A DNA stretch of 64,000 nt from assembly GCA_002898295.1 (NCBI GenBank), contig BEHX01000002.1:1-64000 (forward strand), in the 5' to 3' direction. The translations under genes were made by a program, and so were the position numbers. This document shows, piece after piece, positions 53,801 through 62,072 of the stretch (the stretch's first letter is position 1; every line of letters begins with the position of its first letter). The DNA is from a bacterium HR21 (GTDB lineage: Bacteria > Bacteroidota > Ignavibacteria > Kapaibacteriales > HRBIN21). Below the pieces are notes generated by a model that did no database searches, was not told where the DNA came from, and saw only the letters and a program-made list of their open reading frames with translations.

Positions 53801-53981
53801 CGAAGACAAGCGCTGTGGGGAGAACCCCAACGGTCAATCCAGCTTTGGCATAGAGGTACAGGCACGGCAGCTCCCACTGCCCACGGTTCTCGACGAATCC
53901 CTCTGTCCATCGCAGAGGGAATGCCCCAGCTATTGAGGCACCCCAGACCGCTATGCCCAGCAGTAGGCTACGCCACCCCAT
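50805..53981 (-). CDS. large T9SS-secreted protein with SBBP repeats and Ig-like domains
   Basis: A 1058-residue exported protein. Signal peptide LLLGIAVWGASIAGA precedes an N-terminal region beginning FVENRGQWELP, typical of the DUF7948 domain that heads SBBP proteins (about 25-235). Six or more SBBP beta-propeller repeats follow (about 250-720), each with a F-x-T-[FY]-[LV]-GG core (FATYLGGSGSD, WSTYVGGSSDD, FSTFLGGSDNE and others). Then come a fibronectin/Ig-type unit (about 730-815) and two Ig-like domains (about 820-985; SLTYQWYRGNAPI, SRRYQWLKNGVPI). The C-terminal 75 residues (LRWLPSPEAP to GLPSGVYWLVVES) are a T9SS sorting domain. Likely surface-attached; function unknown. It follows the OMP gene by 29 bases. 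Confidence 0.88.
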   Translation of the reverse strand: MGWRSLLLGIAVWGASIAGAFPLRWTEGFVENRGQWELPCLYLYAKAGLTVGVLPTALVFDAYEQWVEFLPDRYDNPGQRRIHRRGHVVWLEFEGAMPALGRIQLAEPTVLHFIRGRSAENWHHDVPVARMVELVELYPGVTLRLWAMPEGPRYDFVVRPGADPAQLRVRLRGAERALVALQGDELRLYGAYGPVVVHSALRAYQEIGEQRVEIPVRFVLEAAGAGAYRLRFALEGYDMRYPLVIDPIVYATCIGTAADERAPALQRLSDGSILTVVQAEELSFRMTPGAYDTTYNGLADVVVLKLDPTLRRLLFATYLGGSGSDLPAVVGVESSGEILVGGSTNSPDFPVRNPYQQQLRGGMDLFVTRLTAQGSQLRWSTYVGGSSDDIATTGSVRRDGIVVLAGRTQSSDYPTVSGAYQRTYAGNWDVFLTAVSNTGASLSFSTFLGGSDNESAWSVYTDPEGYTYLCGETSSSNFPNYPVPTFQNPGNRPYDRDYNGGTRDAFVAKFRPTSATLQYCTFLGGDQEDYATGIIARDNGEVWVVGVTRSSNFPVTAVPYQRQLAGGADGFLCRFTSQGLGTGALLYSSFLGGSADDEPRAVVEFNNAPIVIGWTRSANFPVTPDAHSSRPIGGQDIFITVFPDLLPYELSYSTFLGSPRDERPLAAVMDARGDFYLAGETNSAELCRAAEGFQNTAGGGWDAFVVKFVRATLTLFSPRGGERFCAGAAVTVSWNTSNTQPGDTFRIEISANHQEWTPIATVAGTTTYMWTVPATQPSGRYWLRIVHVASGLSDASDSAFTIAQPPSITQQPPDTVRLCVGDTLVLQVSASGDSLTYQWYRGNAPIAGAQQAVLRLPITGLGQAGQYTVRVRGSCPPELSSRATTVLVEERPRIARMPEDVSVEAGQRACFSISAEGGTSRRYQWLKNGVPIPGATDTNFCILAATVADTGLYQCVVWNRCGSDTSAPGRLQIRVGVRSEELTPLQLRWLPSPEAPQRVQIVLPEPWAVRSALYSVLGVRVAEGTVELSVEGLPSGVYWLVVESGHSSRWVRAVVLLR

Positions 53982-54010
53982 GATGCCCTCGGAGGCTATG
54001 GAACAGATGC

Positions 54011-54850
54011 TTACTCAGTGCCAACCCACCGGAGCCCGAACCCAAAACTCCGCGAGGGATGCGGGAACGGGCGTGCTAGGTCATCGAAGAGCTGCTCTCC
54101 GTAGCCGAAGAGCGCAATCGGGAGCGCACCGAGCGTGATGCCCAGCTCCCCACGGTATTCGTGCCGCACTACTACCGGCGCTTGGAAAAGCGCCAGCCGA
54201 TACGCTACAGACCCAAAACTACGCAAATGTCCCAGATGTGCGACGAGGCTTGCGCGCACAGCCAGAGATCCTCGCAGACGCTGCCACCGGAGCTCATCTG
54301 TTCCCCGAACGCGGTAATCCTGGGCAATCACGAACCCGTACACCCGCCCTTCCAGCACGGCTCTCCATCCTCTGCCCCAGCCAGAGCGGTACTGCGCCCC
54401 TGCGAAGGGTCCGTGGAGAATCAGGACACGCTTTGTCGGCTGGTATCCAGCTACAGGCTCGTCAGTATCAGGAGGGTCGGCATTGTCAATTTCGTGCTTG
54501 CAGAAGTGCAGTAGCCCACCGTAGAATTTCCATCGGGAACGTTGCCACAGGAGGACGAGCTGTTCCTCCCACCGTGCCCCACGGGGATTGAACCCAATGT
54601 CGTTGAGCGAGTTCGCCTGCAGGAGATGGCTGGCAATGCCGACAAGCCAGAGGCTATCGCGTAGCTGCACTAGTGGCAGAGAGAGTGCCAGGACAACGAC
54701 CCAAGCTCTCTCATCATCGGCGGAGCGGAATCCGCGGTGGAGGAGTGCTGTAACCCCGTTGGGCGTATAGCTGTGATGAGCTGTCACAAGCTCCTGGGCA
54801 CAAAGCTCCAGAGAGCCCAGACCGAGCAGGAAGATGCCCCAGCAGCGCAT
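54011..54850 (-). CDS. predicted outer-membrane protein
   Basis: A 279-residue exported protein with signal peptide GIFLLGLGSLELCAQE. The mature part is a run of alternating strands (WVVVLALSLPLVQLRDSLWL, WKFYGGLLHFCKHEID, YRSGWGRGWRAVLEGRVYGF) ending FGFGLRWVG, consistent with an outer-membrane barrel. The HxCKHxIDN-type segment (HFCKHEIDNADPPD) is a distinctive feature. I recognise no named family. The ATG at 54850 overlaps the speA stop (TAATG), which fixes the start over the longer frame to 54955. The SBBP gene lies 29 bases downstream. Confidence 0.65.
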   Translation of the reverse strand: MRCWGIFLLGLGSLELCAQELVTAHHSYTPNGVTALLHRGFRSADDERAWVVVLALSLPLVQLRDSLWLVGIASHLLQANSLNDIGFNPRGARWEEQLVLLWQRSRWKFYGGLLHFCKHEIDNADPPDTDEPVAGYQPTKRVLILHGPFAGAQYRSGWGRGWRAVLEGRVYGFVIAQDYRVRGTDELRWQRLRGSLAVRASLVAHLGHLRSFGSVAYRLALFQAPVVVRHEYRGELGITLGALPIALFGYGEQLFDDLARPFPHPSRSFGFGLRWVGTE

Positions 54851-56751
54851 TATTCCAAGTACGTGTAGCCGTAGAGCCCAGACCGGTAGATTGCCAAGAA
54901 TTCCCGTCCTTCCTGCAGGGAAATGCGCCCCTCTTTGACTGCCGAGCTCACCCACGCCTCCATCGTGCGCACCAAGCGTTTGGGGTTGAACTGCACGTAG
55001 CCGAGCACATCGGCAACTGTCTCTCCATCGACAACTTGCTCGATGCGGAATCCTTCCTCGTCCACGCGGATGTGCACCGTGTTTGTATCGCCAAAGAGAT
55101 TGTGGAGGTCGCCCAGAATCTCCTGGTAGGCGCCTACCAGGAAAACCCCGAGGTAGTAGGGTTCATTCGGGCGCAGCTCGTGGACCGGGAGGTACGAACA
55201 GAGGCTTCGGGCACAGACGAAACGATCCAGATGCCCATCGGAATCGCAGGTGATGTCCTGGAGTGTCGCAATCCGCGTCGGGCGCTCGGCAAGGCGATGG
55301 ATCGGCATGACGGGAAAGAGCTGATCCACAGCCCAGGCATCTGGCAGGGACTGGAAGAGCGAGAAATTGGCAAAGTACTTATCCGCCAGCATACGCGGCA
55401 GGAAGCGCAGCTCCTCAGGTGGGTGTTTCATCTCCTGACTGAGCTGGTAAACCTGGCGGGCAACCGTCCAGAAGAGGCGCTCGCCGAGTGCACGCGTACG
55501 CAAGTCCACCAAGCCTACGTTGAATAGCTCCAGGAGTTGCTCCCGATACTGCTGGGCATCGTGCCATGCCTCCAGCATCGTGCGGGAAGACAACGTCTGC
55601 AGCAACTCGTGGAGGTCATGCACCAGGGGATGGACTTCCCCTTCGGGGAGCGGTTCTGCATCGTTCCACTGGGGAAGAGCCGCCGCTTCCAAGACGTTGA
55701 AGATGAGCACGGAATGGTGTGCGGTCAACGCCCGCCCGGCTTCTGTGATGACATGCGGGTGCGGCAAACCATGCCGCGCCGCTGCTTCGCCCAACGCCGA
55801 AATGACATCGTTGGCGTACTCCTGGATTGAGTAGTTGGCGCTGCTCGGTGCCGAAGAGCGTGTCCCGTCGTAGTCAACGCCTAGACCTCCACCGACGTCT
55901 ACAAACTCGATGGGGTAGCCCATGAGGCGAAGCTGAACGTAGAACTGTGCGGCTTCGCGCAGGGCGTTCTTGATGCGCCGGATATTCGTAATCTGGCTCC
56001 CGAGGTGGAAGTGGATAAGCCGGATACTGGCGGTAAGGTTGCGGGCACTGGCAAAGTCGAGTGCTTCCAATAGCTCACTGGAGCTGAGCCCAAATTTGCT
56101 CTGGTCTCCGGCTGATTCCTCCCAGCGTCCACTGCCAGAGCTGGCAAGCTTGATGCGAATCCCCAGGTTTGGGCAGACGCGGACTCGCTCGGCAATCTCA
56201 GCAATGAGGTGCAGCTCATTGAGCTTTTCTACAACGAGAAAGACCTGCTTGCCCATTTTCTGCGCCAGCAGGGCAAGCTCGATGAAGTCGCTGTCCTTGT
56301 AGCCGTTGCAAATGATGAGGGCTTCCGGATTATCCATAATCCCGAGCACAGCGTGGAGCTCCGGCTTGGAGCCAGCTTCCAAGCCAACGTTAAAATTGCG
56401 CCCGGCACGCACGATTTCTTCCACCACCGGTCGCTGCTGGTTGACCTTGATCGGATACACGTTGTAGTAGTGCCCCTGGTAGCCGTACTCTGCTGCCGCC
56501 TGCTGGAAACAGCTCCAGAGCTTTTCGATACGGTCTCCCAAAATATCCAGAAAGCGCACCAGCACCGGTGGGGTAATATCCCGGAGCAGCAGCTCATCCA
56601 TGAGTTCCTTGAGGTCTACAGCAGCTGCCCGGTCCTTGCGGGGACGCACCACCACGTGACCGCGCTCGTTGATGCTGAAGTACCCCGCCCCCCAGCCGCT
56701 CACATTGTAGAGCTCGAGAGCGTCTTCGACATTCCACGGTCGCATGTACAT
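54850..56751 (-). CDS. speA: biosynthetic arginine decarboxylase
   Basis: A 633-residue PLP enzyme that makes agmatine from arginine, the first step of polyamine synthesis. Family blocks are LYNVSGWGAGYFSINERGHV, the PLP Lys in YPIKVNQQRPVVEEI, EAGSKPELHAVL, IRLIHFHLGSQITNIR and the C-terminal active-site region around VCARSLCSYLPVHEL. The ATG at 56751 follows AGGAG and starts the family N-terminus. An alternative ATG at 56802 overlaps the malQ stop by ATGA. The downstream OMP gene starts in a TAATG overlap. The rest of the path is at 35337-36685; agmatine-to-putrescine enzymes are not in the window. Confidence 0.96.
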   Translation of the reverse strand: MYMRPWNVEDALELYNVSGWGAGYFSINERGHVVVRPRKDRAAAVDLKELMDELLLRDITPPVLVRFLDILGDRIEKLWSCFQQAAAEYGYQGHYYNVYPIKVNQQRPVVEEIVRAGRNFNVGLEAGSKPELHAVLGIMDNPEALIICNGYKDSDFIELALLAQKMGKQVFLVVEKLNELHLIAEIAERVRVCPNLGIRIKLASSGSGRWEESAGDQSKFGLSSSELLEALDFASARNLTASIRLIHFHLGSQITNIRRIKNALREAAQFYVQLRLMGYPIEFVDVGGGLGVDYDGTRSSAPSSANYSIQEYANDVISALGEAAARHGLPHPHVITEAGRALTAHHSVLIFNVLEAAALPQWNDAEPLPEGEVHPLVHDLHELLQTLSSRTMLEAWHDAQQYREQLLELFNVGLVDLRTRALGERLFWTVARQVYQLSQEMKHPPEELRFLPRMLADKYFANFSLFQSLPDAWAVDQLFPVMPIHRLAERPTRIATLQDITCDSDGHLDRFVCARSLCSYLPVHELRPNEPYYLGVFLVGAYQEILGDLHNLFGDTNTVHIRVDEEGFRIEQVVDGETVADVLGYVQFNPKRLVRTMEAWVSSAVKEGRISLQEGREFLAIYRSGLYGYTYLE

Positions 56752-56798
56752 GGCTCCTCGCACTGCAGGACTGCCCGTGTTGACGAACGACATCCACC

Positions 56799-58301
56799 TC
56801 ATGGTAGCGCACTCCGTCCGTAGAGTGTGGAGAGTTCTGCCAGGGAAGACCACTGTCTCATGTGCGGCATGCCCGGGGGAAGACGCCAGCGCCAATTGCC
56901 GTGCAGCGTCCCTGGGCGATTCAGCTGTGCCTCTGCTCCCAGCGCACAGAGGTCTTGCGCCGCAACTACAACCAGCCACGCTGCCGATTGGAGCGCCAGG
57001 CGGAGGAATTCACGGGAAACATTCTCTTCGCGCACTCTCCTCCCGCAATACCGAGCAACGCTGCGGCGGACTTCCTCGGGCTGTTGCGTAAACCAGCCCC
57101 GTACCGGTGGTGTGTCGTGGAGACTGGTGTAAGCGACGCAGTCCATGCTATACCGGTGCGGAGCATGAGGGCTCCGCTCCGGATGCGGGAAAGCAAAGAG
57201 CAACACCCGCATGGTTGGGAGCTCAAACCGTTGGCGCAGCAACTCAACTTCTGGCGTAATGGTTCCGAGGTCTTCCGGCAAGAACGGCAGTGGCATCCAC
57301 CGACGCTGGAGCGCGTGTAGGAGCTCCTCCCCCGGCGATGGCAGCCAGACGCCCCGGGCAGCAGTGCCCGATCCCCGAGGAACTGCCCAGCAAGCGGCGT
57401 ATCCCCGGAAATGGTCCAGCCGGAGCCAGCGTACGAAGCGCATCACATGCGCCACCCGCTGACACCACCAGCGGAAGTGCTCCCTGCGATGGGTCTCCCA
57501 GCGGTACAGTGGATGCCCCCATAGCTGCCCTTCCGGATTGAACACATCGGGCGGTGCCCCGCTGAGGTATTCCGGACACCCATCGTCGGCAAGCAGGAAG
57601 TATTCCGGGTATGCCCAGACCTCCGCACTGTCGTAGGCCACAAAGAGCGGCATATCCCCGATGAGCTCCACCCCATGCTCACAACACCATTGCCGCAGCA
57701 ACTCCAGCTGACGGAAGAAGAGGAACTGTACCCAGCGGTGGAAGTGCAACCGCCGCGCACAGCGCCGCTGAAGCTCCCTGAGCAGCCCTGGATGGTAGCG
57801 CCGATACGGCGCCTCCCATTGGCTCCACGGCATCCCACGGTGCATCTCCCGCAGGGAAGCAAAGCACGCCCAAACGTCAAGCCATTCGCTCTGGTCTTCA
57901 CAGAAGCTCTCGAACTCTGTCCAGAGTACATGCCTCCGCGGCAGCCGCTCAAAACACTCCTGCAAAAGCCCCTGGCGCTCCTCCATGAGCTGCTCGTAGT
58001 CAATCCGGGGTGTATACGGGCGTAGGCGCTCGAGCTCCGCTCGTCCGCAGATACCCTCCCGCAAGAGCAGCTCCGGACTGATCCAGAGCGGGTTCCCTGC
58101 AAACGCCGAGAGAGCGTTGTAAGGCGAGTTATCCAGTCCCGGAGTTGTCGGTCCCCACGGCAGAATCTGCCAGTAGCGGATGCCGGCAGCTGCCAGCTGA
58201 CGGACAAACGCATGCGCTGCCGGACCCAAATCCCCGATGGCAAAGCGCGACGGCAACGCGGAAACCGGCAGCGCAACTGCGACACTTCGCACCGGGCTCA
58301 T
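56799..58301 (-). CDS. malQ: 4-alpha-glucanotransferase
   Basis: A 500-residue family 77 enzyme that transfers glucan chains between alpha-1,4-linked sugars in glycogen or maltodextrin use. Typical segments are FAIGDLGPAAHAFVRQL, YWQILPWGPTTPGLDNSPYN, the nucleophile Asp in LRLDHFRGYAACWAVP, the acid/base Glu in LPFLPEDLGTITPEV, and HDTPPVRGW (third acid). The ATG at 58301 overlaps the aminotransferase stop by ATGA. No other glycogen gene is visible nearby, so its position between an aminotransferase and speA is unusual. speA follows after its stop with an overlapping or short leader. Confidence 0.95.
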   Translation of the reverse strand: MSPVRSVAVALPVSALPSRFAIGDLGPAAHAFVRQLAAAGIRYWQILPWGPTTPGLDNSPYNALSAFAGNPLWISPELLLREGICGRAELERLRPYTPRIDYEQLMEERQGLLQECFERLPRRHVLWTEFESFCEDQSEWLDVWACFASLREMHRGMPWSQWEAPYRRYHPGLLRELQRRCARRLHFHRWVQFLFFRQLELLRQWCCEHGVELIGDMPLFVAYDSAEVWAYPEYFLLADDGCPEYLSGAPPDVFNPEGQLWGHPLYRWETHRREHFRWWCQRVAHVMRFVRWLRLDHFRGYAACWAVPRGSGTAARGVWLPSPGEELLHALQRRWMPLPFLPEDLGTITPEVELLRQRFELPTMRVLLFAFPHPERSPHAPHRYSMDCVAYTSLHDTPPVRGWFTQQPEEVRRSVARYCGRRVREENVSREFLRLALQSAAWLVVVAAQDLCALGAEAQLNRPGTLHGNWRWRLPPGMPHMRQWSSLAELSTLYGRSALP

Positions 58302-59494
58302 CGCAGAGTCCGGAAGAAGGCAGCAATACAACTCACCACCGCCTCTTGCTGCTCGGGCGTCAGTTCGGGATAGATCGGCAGGGCAAGAACCTCTGCTGCC
58401 AACCGTTCAGCGACGGGGAAATCTCCTTCCCGATACGCTAAGCCCTCGAACGCTGGCTGCCGATGGAGCGGGATGGGGTAATAGACCTCCGTGCCAATCC
58501 CACAGTCGGTCAGGTAGCGCCGCAGCGCATCACGGTGCTGCACTCGCACGACATATTGGTGGTAGACATGCGGGACCTCGGTCTGCCCTGCGTAGAGCTC
58601 CGCTGGCAAGAGGACATGGTCAGACGGTGCGAATTCCGCCGTGCCGGGCGCCTGCGCCAGCCCATAGCAGCGAAAGAGCTCGGCGTAGTGTTGGGCATGT
58701 GCTCGGCGGCGTGCATTCCACTGCGGCAGATGCCGCAGCTTGACTCGCAGAACAGCTGCGTGGAGAGCATCCATGCGGAAATTCCCGCCGACGAGCTTGT
58801 GAAGGTAGCGCTGTTCCATGCCGTGATTGCGCAGCAGGCGGAGCTGCCGGGCAAGCTCATCGTAGCGGGTTACTACCATCCCCGCATCGCCCCAAGCGCC
58901 CAGGTTCTTCGTGGGATAGAAGGAAATGCAGGCGCACATGCCGAAGTGCCCAATTCCTCTGCCATCACGGTACTGTGCTCCAAAGGCTTGGGCAGCGTCT
59001 TCGATGAGCGCAATGCCACGCTGCTGGCAGAGCTCGGCAATGCGCTCAGAGTCTGGGGCAATCTGCCCGTAGAGGTGCACCAGGATAACCGCCCGCGTCC
59101 GGGGTGTTAGTCGGCGCTCGACTTCCTCGGCTCGCAATCCGAAGCCGAGCGGTTCCACATCAGCAAAGACCGGGCGGGCAGCAAGCCGTGCAACAACTCC
59201 TGCGGTCGCGAAAAAAGTCCAGGTCGGGACGATGACCTCATCGCCCGGACCAATCCCAAGTGCCATCAAAGCCATGAGCAACGCATCTGTCCCGCTGGAG
59301 ACGGCAACAGCATGGGGCAGGCGCAGGTACGCTGCACACTCCTGCTCGAGCGCTTCTACCTCTGGACCGAGAATAAACTGCTGTGTGCGGACAACTCGCT
59401 GGAGCGCTTCCTCGAGCTCCTCGTGCAGTGCCTCGTGCTGGGCTGCCAGATTCACGAAGGGGACGGTAAGCCGGACGCCTCCTGGTGTGTCCAT
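58298..59494 (-). CDS. DegT/DnrJ/EryC1-family PLP aminotransferase (second copy)
   Basis: A 398-residue sugar-type aminotransferase. It has VSSGTDALLMALMALGIGPG, GDEVIVPTWTFFATAGV, the PLP contact LIEDAAQAFGAQ, the Schiff-base Lys in SFYPTKNLGAWGDAG, and a YYPIPLHRQPAF segment typical of the family. The ATG at 59494 lies 43 bases inside the end of the bi-domain oxidoreductase gene. malQ follows with an ATGA overlap. Next to a Gfo/Idh/MocA-type oxidoreductase it resembles the oxidase/aminotransferase pairs (WbpB/WbpE type) that make amino sugars, though this is inferred from context. It is clearly similar to the enzyme at 33091-34206. Confidence 0.93.
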   Translation of the reverse strand: MDTPGGVRLTVPFVNLAAQHEALHEELEEALQRVVRTQQFILGPEVEALEQECAAYLRLPHAVAVSSGTDALLMALMALGIGPGDEVIVPTWTFFATAGVVARLAARPVFADVEPLGFGLRAEEVERRLTPRTRAVILVHLYGQIAPDSERIAELCQQRGIALIEDAAQAFGAQYRDGRGIGHFGMCACISFYPTKNLGAWGDAGMVVTRYDELARQLRLLRNHGMEQRYLHKLVGGNFRMDALHAAVLRVKLRHLPQWNARRRAHAQHYAELFRCYGLAQAPGTAEFAPSDHVLLPAELYAGQTEVPHVYHQYVVRVQHRDALRRYLTDCGIGTEVYYPIPLHRQPAFEGLAYREGDFPVAERLAAEVLALPIYPELTPEQQEAVVSCIAAFFRTLR

Positions 59495-61638
59495 TGGGGT
59501 TGGAGCATCTCTTCCACATCCACCCATGTTCCCCGGCGGAGTGCCTCTTCAATGGCAAAAGTAGTTGCCGTCACTGCTCGGAGCTGCTCGTACGGTATTG
59601 GGAATGGCGTGCCCGAGCGAAGCGCCTGCAGGAAAAGCTGCATCTCTTCCCGATGCCCCTTCGAGCCATCGTATCGCCGTACGCTCCGGTGTCGTCCGTG
59701 CAGGAATTCCACTCGGCGGAAGTCCTCCATACGGGCAACACGCCCCTGGCAGAAGACCTCGCAGAACTCCTTCCCCATCGCAGAAGCCCCATTTGTCAGG
59801 TAGAGCAGAGTCCCCACAGAGCCATCCTGGAAGCGGAGGATCGCACTGATGCTTTCCCCTGCGTCCGGCTCTGGCAATTGGAGCGAGGCTGCTGTCACGG
59901 CAACAGGGAGCGAATCGGTCAGAAACACCATGCAGTCGATGAAATGGCACGCTTCCCCGATGATGCGTCCGCCCTGCCGGGGGTCTCGGAGCCAGTGGTC
60001 GCGGGGAAGTTCCCCTGCATTGACTCGGTAGAGGATCGCCATCGGTGTACTGCGCCCGTGGAAAAACGCTTTGATGTCTCGGAACACCGCGCTGAAGCGC
60101 CGATTGAAGCCCACAAAGAGAGCCCCTCCACGGCGGGCAAGCTCCTGGTCGATCTGATGGAGCTCCTCCGGGGTGATGGCGAGCGGCTTTTCCACAAAAA
60201 TCGGCTTGCCTGCCTGGAGAGCACACAGCACATAGGCGGCATGCGAATCGTGGCGGCTGGCACAGACAATGGCATCAACCTCGGGATGGGCTATGACCTC
60301 CCCGCCCTGCGTAGTAACGAGGGAGAATCCAAAGCGCTCGCCGACCGCTCGTGCCGAGGCTGGGGTTGCATTTGCCAGTGCGATGAATTCCGCTCCCGCC
60401 TGTTTCAGCGCTGGCAGGAGGTACGCTTGGGCAAAGCTGCCCGCTCCAATCACCCCGAGCCGGACTGCGCCGGAACGCTGCCGAGGCGTCTGCAACACCA
60501 CCGATCGACGGGGCGGTTTCTCTGCGCCGGGATATTCCAACACAATGCCAATGACCCGTTCCTGCCCGCGACGGAGAAGCTCGTATGCGTCCGCTGCCTG
60601 CTCCAAAGGGAAGCGGTGGGTTGTCAGCACATCGGTCCGCACTCTCCCGGCGGCAAGCAGCTGGAGGAAGGCTTCCATATTGCGCTGTTCGGTCCAGCGG
60701 ACGTAGGCAAGTGGGTAGTCGTGCCCCCGCTCTTCGTACTCAGGGTCATAGCGTCCAGGTCCGTAGCTCGTTGCAATCCGCAGCTCGAGCTCTTTCTCGT
60801 AGAACGGCTGTCGGGGGATATCCATCCCCACGGCGCCGACGACGACAATCCGCCCGCGCTTGCGCGCCGCTCCAATCGCCAGCTCAATAGGCTGGTTGCT
60901 GGGGGTAGCAGCAGTGATGATGACAGCGTCTACCCCGACATTGCCTGTCCACTTCTGGAGGTCGGCAACTGCTTCCCAGGTGTTCAGAAGTACCCGCTCG
61001 CAGCCCAACTGTTGCGCCAGCCGGAAGGTGGATTCCTCTCTATCCATCCCCGCCACACGACACCCAGCGGCCTGCAGCAGCTCGACGGTCAGCAGCCCGA
61101 GGAGCCCCAAGCCAATGACGAGCACGCTCTCTCCGAGTCGCACATCGGCTTGCCGCACCCCATTCAGCGCAATTGCTCCCAGCGTGGTATACGCGGCTGC
61201 CTCCAGCGTCACCTCATTCGGCACCCGAGCAACAAGACGGCGCGGGACGGCGATGTACTCGGCGTGGACGGCGTACCCTGCACCAGCGCAGGCAACCCGA
61301 TCCCCTGGAGCGAACTCCGGCACCCGAGATTCAACGACGATCCCAGCAGCACTGTAGCCCAGCGCCTTGTACGCATCGAGCCGCGCCCGGACTTTCTCCA
61401 CAGTAGCCCGCAGACCTTCACGGCGGAAGGTCTGCCATACTTGACGCACCAGGTCAGGGCGCCGGAACGCTTTGCCCAGCAGCGATGCCCGCGCCGTGGC
61501 AATACTTGCACGCTCGGTACCAGCGCTGATAAGCGAGTAAGCCGTGCGTACCAAAACCCCCTCGGGGAAGCACTCCGGTACCGGCACTTCCACAAGGTGG
61601 ATCTCCCCCGTGCGCTGGTGTTGCAGAACTTGTAGCAT
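59452..61638 (-). CDS. bi-domain oxidoreductase: zinc-type MDR dehydrogenase fused to Gfo/Idh/MocA
   Basis: A 728-residue protein in two enzyme halves. The N-terminal half (residues about 1-355) is a medium-chain dehydrogenase/reductase with GYSAAGIVVESRVPEFAPGD, AYTTLGAIALNGVRQADVR and the NAD-binding SVLVIGLGLLGLLTVELL. The C-terminal half (about 390-715) is a Gfo/Idh/MocA oxidoreductase with LGVIGAGSFAQAYLLPAL, the catalytic Lys in FVEKPLAITPEEL and FVGFNRRFSAVFRD. Such fusions occur in exopolysaccharide clusters. It starts 5 bases after rplS and overlaps the DegT gene by 43 bases. The substrate is not known. A long reverse frame mirrors it and is a shadow. Confidence 0.92.
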   Translation of the reverse strand: MLQVLQHQRTGEIHLVEVPVPECFPEGVLVRTAYSLISAGTERASIATARASLLGKAFRRPDLVRQVWQTFRREGLRATVEKVRARLDAYKALGYSAAGIVVESRVPEFAPGDRVACAGAGYAVHAEYIAVPRRLVARVPNEVTLEAAAYTTLGAIALNGVRQADVRLGESVLVIGLGLLGLLTVELLQAAGCRVAGMDREESTFRLAQQLGCERVLLNTWEAVADLQKWTGNVGVDAVIITAATPSNQPIELAIGAARKRGRIVVVGAVGMDIPRQPFYEKELELRIATSYGPGRYDPEYEERGHDYPLAYVRWTEQRNMEAFLQLLAAGRVRTDVLTTHRFPLEQAADAYELLRRGQERVIGIVLEYPGAEKPPRRSVVLQTPRQRSGAVRLGVIGAGSFAQAYLLPALKQAGAEFIALANATPASARAVGERFGFSLVTTQGGEVIAHPEVDAIVCASRHDSHAAYVLCALQAGKPIFVEKPLAITPEELHQIDQELARRGGALFVGFNRRFSAVFRDIKAFFHGRSTPMAILYRVNAGELPRDHWLRDPRQGGRIIGEACHFIDCMVFLTDSLPVAVTAASLQLPEPDAGESISAILRFQDGSVGTLLYLTNGASAMGKEFCEVFCQGRVARMEDFRRVEFLHGRHRSVRRYDGSKGHREEMQLFLQALRSGTPFPIPYEQLRAVTATTFAIEEALRRGTWVDVEEMLQPQWTHQEASGLPSPS

Positions 61639-61643
61639 CCACT

Positions 61644-62036
61644 TCAGGAGCTGTAGCGGAGCTTCTGCCGGATGCGCTTCTCGGACATCTCGCGGATGAA
61701 GTAAATCCGTGCACGCCGCACCCGTCCACGACGGAGCACCCTGACGCTCTCAATGACGGGGGAATACAGCGGGAAAATCCGCTCAACCCCAACCCCATGC
61801 GAAATCTTCCGCACGCAGAACGTCGTGCTCGGTCCCTGCCCACGCTTGTACATAACGATGCCCTGGAAGTGCTGAATCCGCTCTTTATCCCCTTCAACCA
61901 CGCGAATGGCAACATCGACGAAGTCGCCGGGACCGAACTCTTCGATCTGTGCTTGCTCACCGGCAGCTGTCCGCCGAAGCTCTTCCCCTTCGGCTTTGAG
62001 CATCTCCTCGACCAGCATCATCTTCGGCGAAGACAT
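61644..62036 (-). CDS. rplS: 50S ribosomal protein L19
   Basis: A 130-residue ribosomal protein at the subunit interface. Blocks include [40 protein letters not shown] and [20 protein letters not shown], and the C-terminal [15 protein letters not shown]. The ATG at 62036 begins a normal N-terminus; the longer frame to 62075 overlaps the promoter-like TAATTTTG. Although rplS usually follows trmD, here it is followed 5 bases later by the bi-domain oxidoreductase, so it leads a mixed operon reaching at least to the SBBP gene. Confidence 0.97.
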   Translation of the reverse strand: MSSPKMMLVEEMLKAEGEELRRTAAGEQAQIEEFGPGDFVDVAIRVVEGDKERIQHFQGIVMYKRGQGPSTTFCVRKISHGVGVERIFPLYSPVIESVRVLRRGRVRRARIYFIREMSEKRIRQKLRYSS

Positions 62037-62072
62037 GGCACACTCCCTGCTGGGACACGGCTTCAAAGCATG

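Noticed and set aside
59485-61635. A 716-codon open frame on the plus strand lying opposite the bi-domain oxidoreductase
   Set aside because: It mirrors nearly the whole real gene, has no recognisable family motif, and long antisense frames are expected from codon bias in GC-rich DNA.
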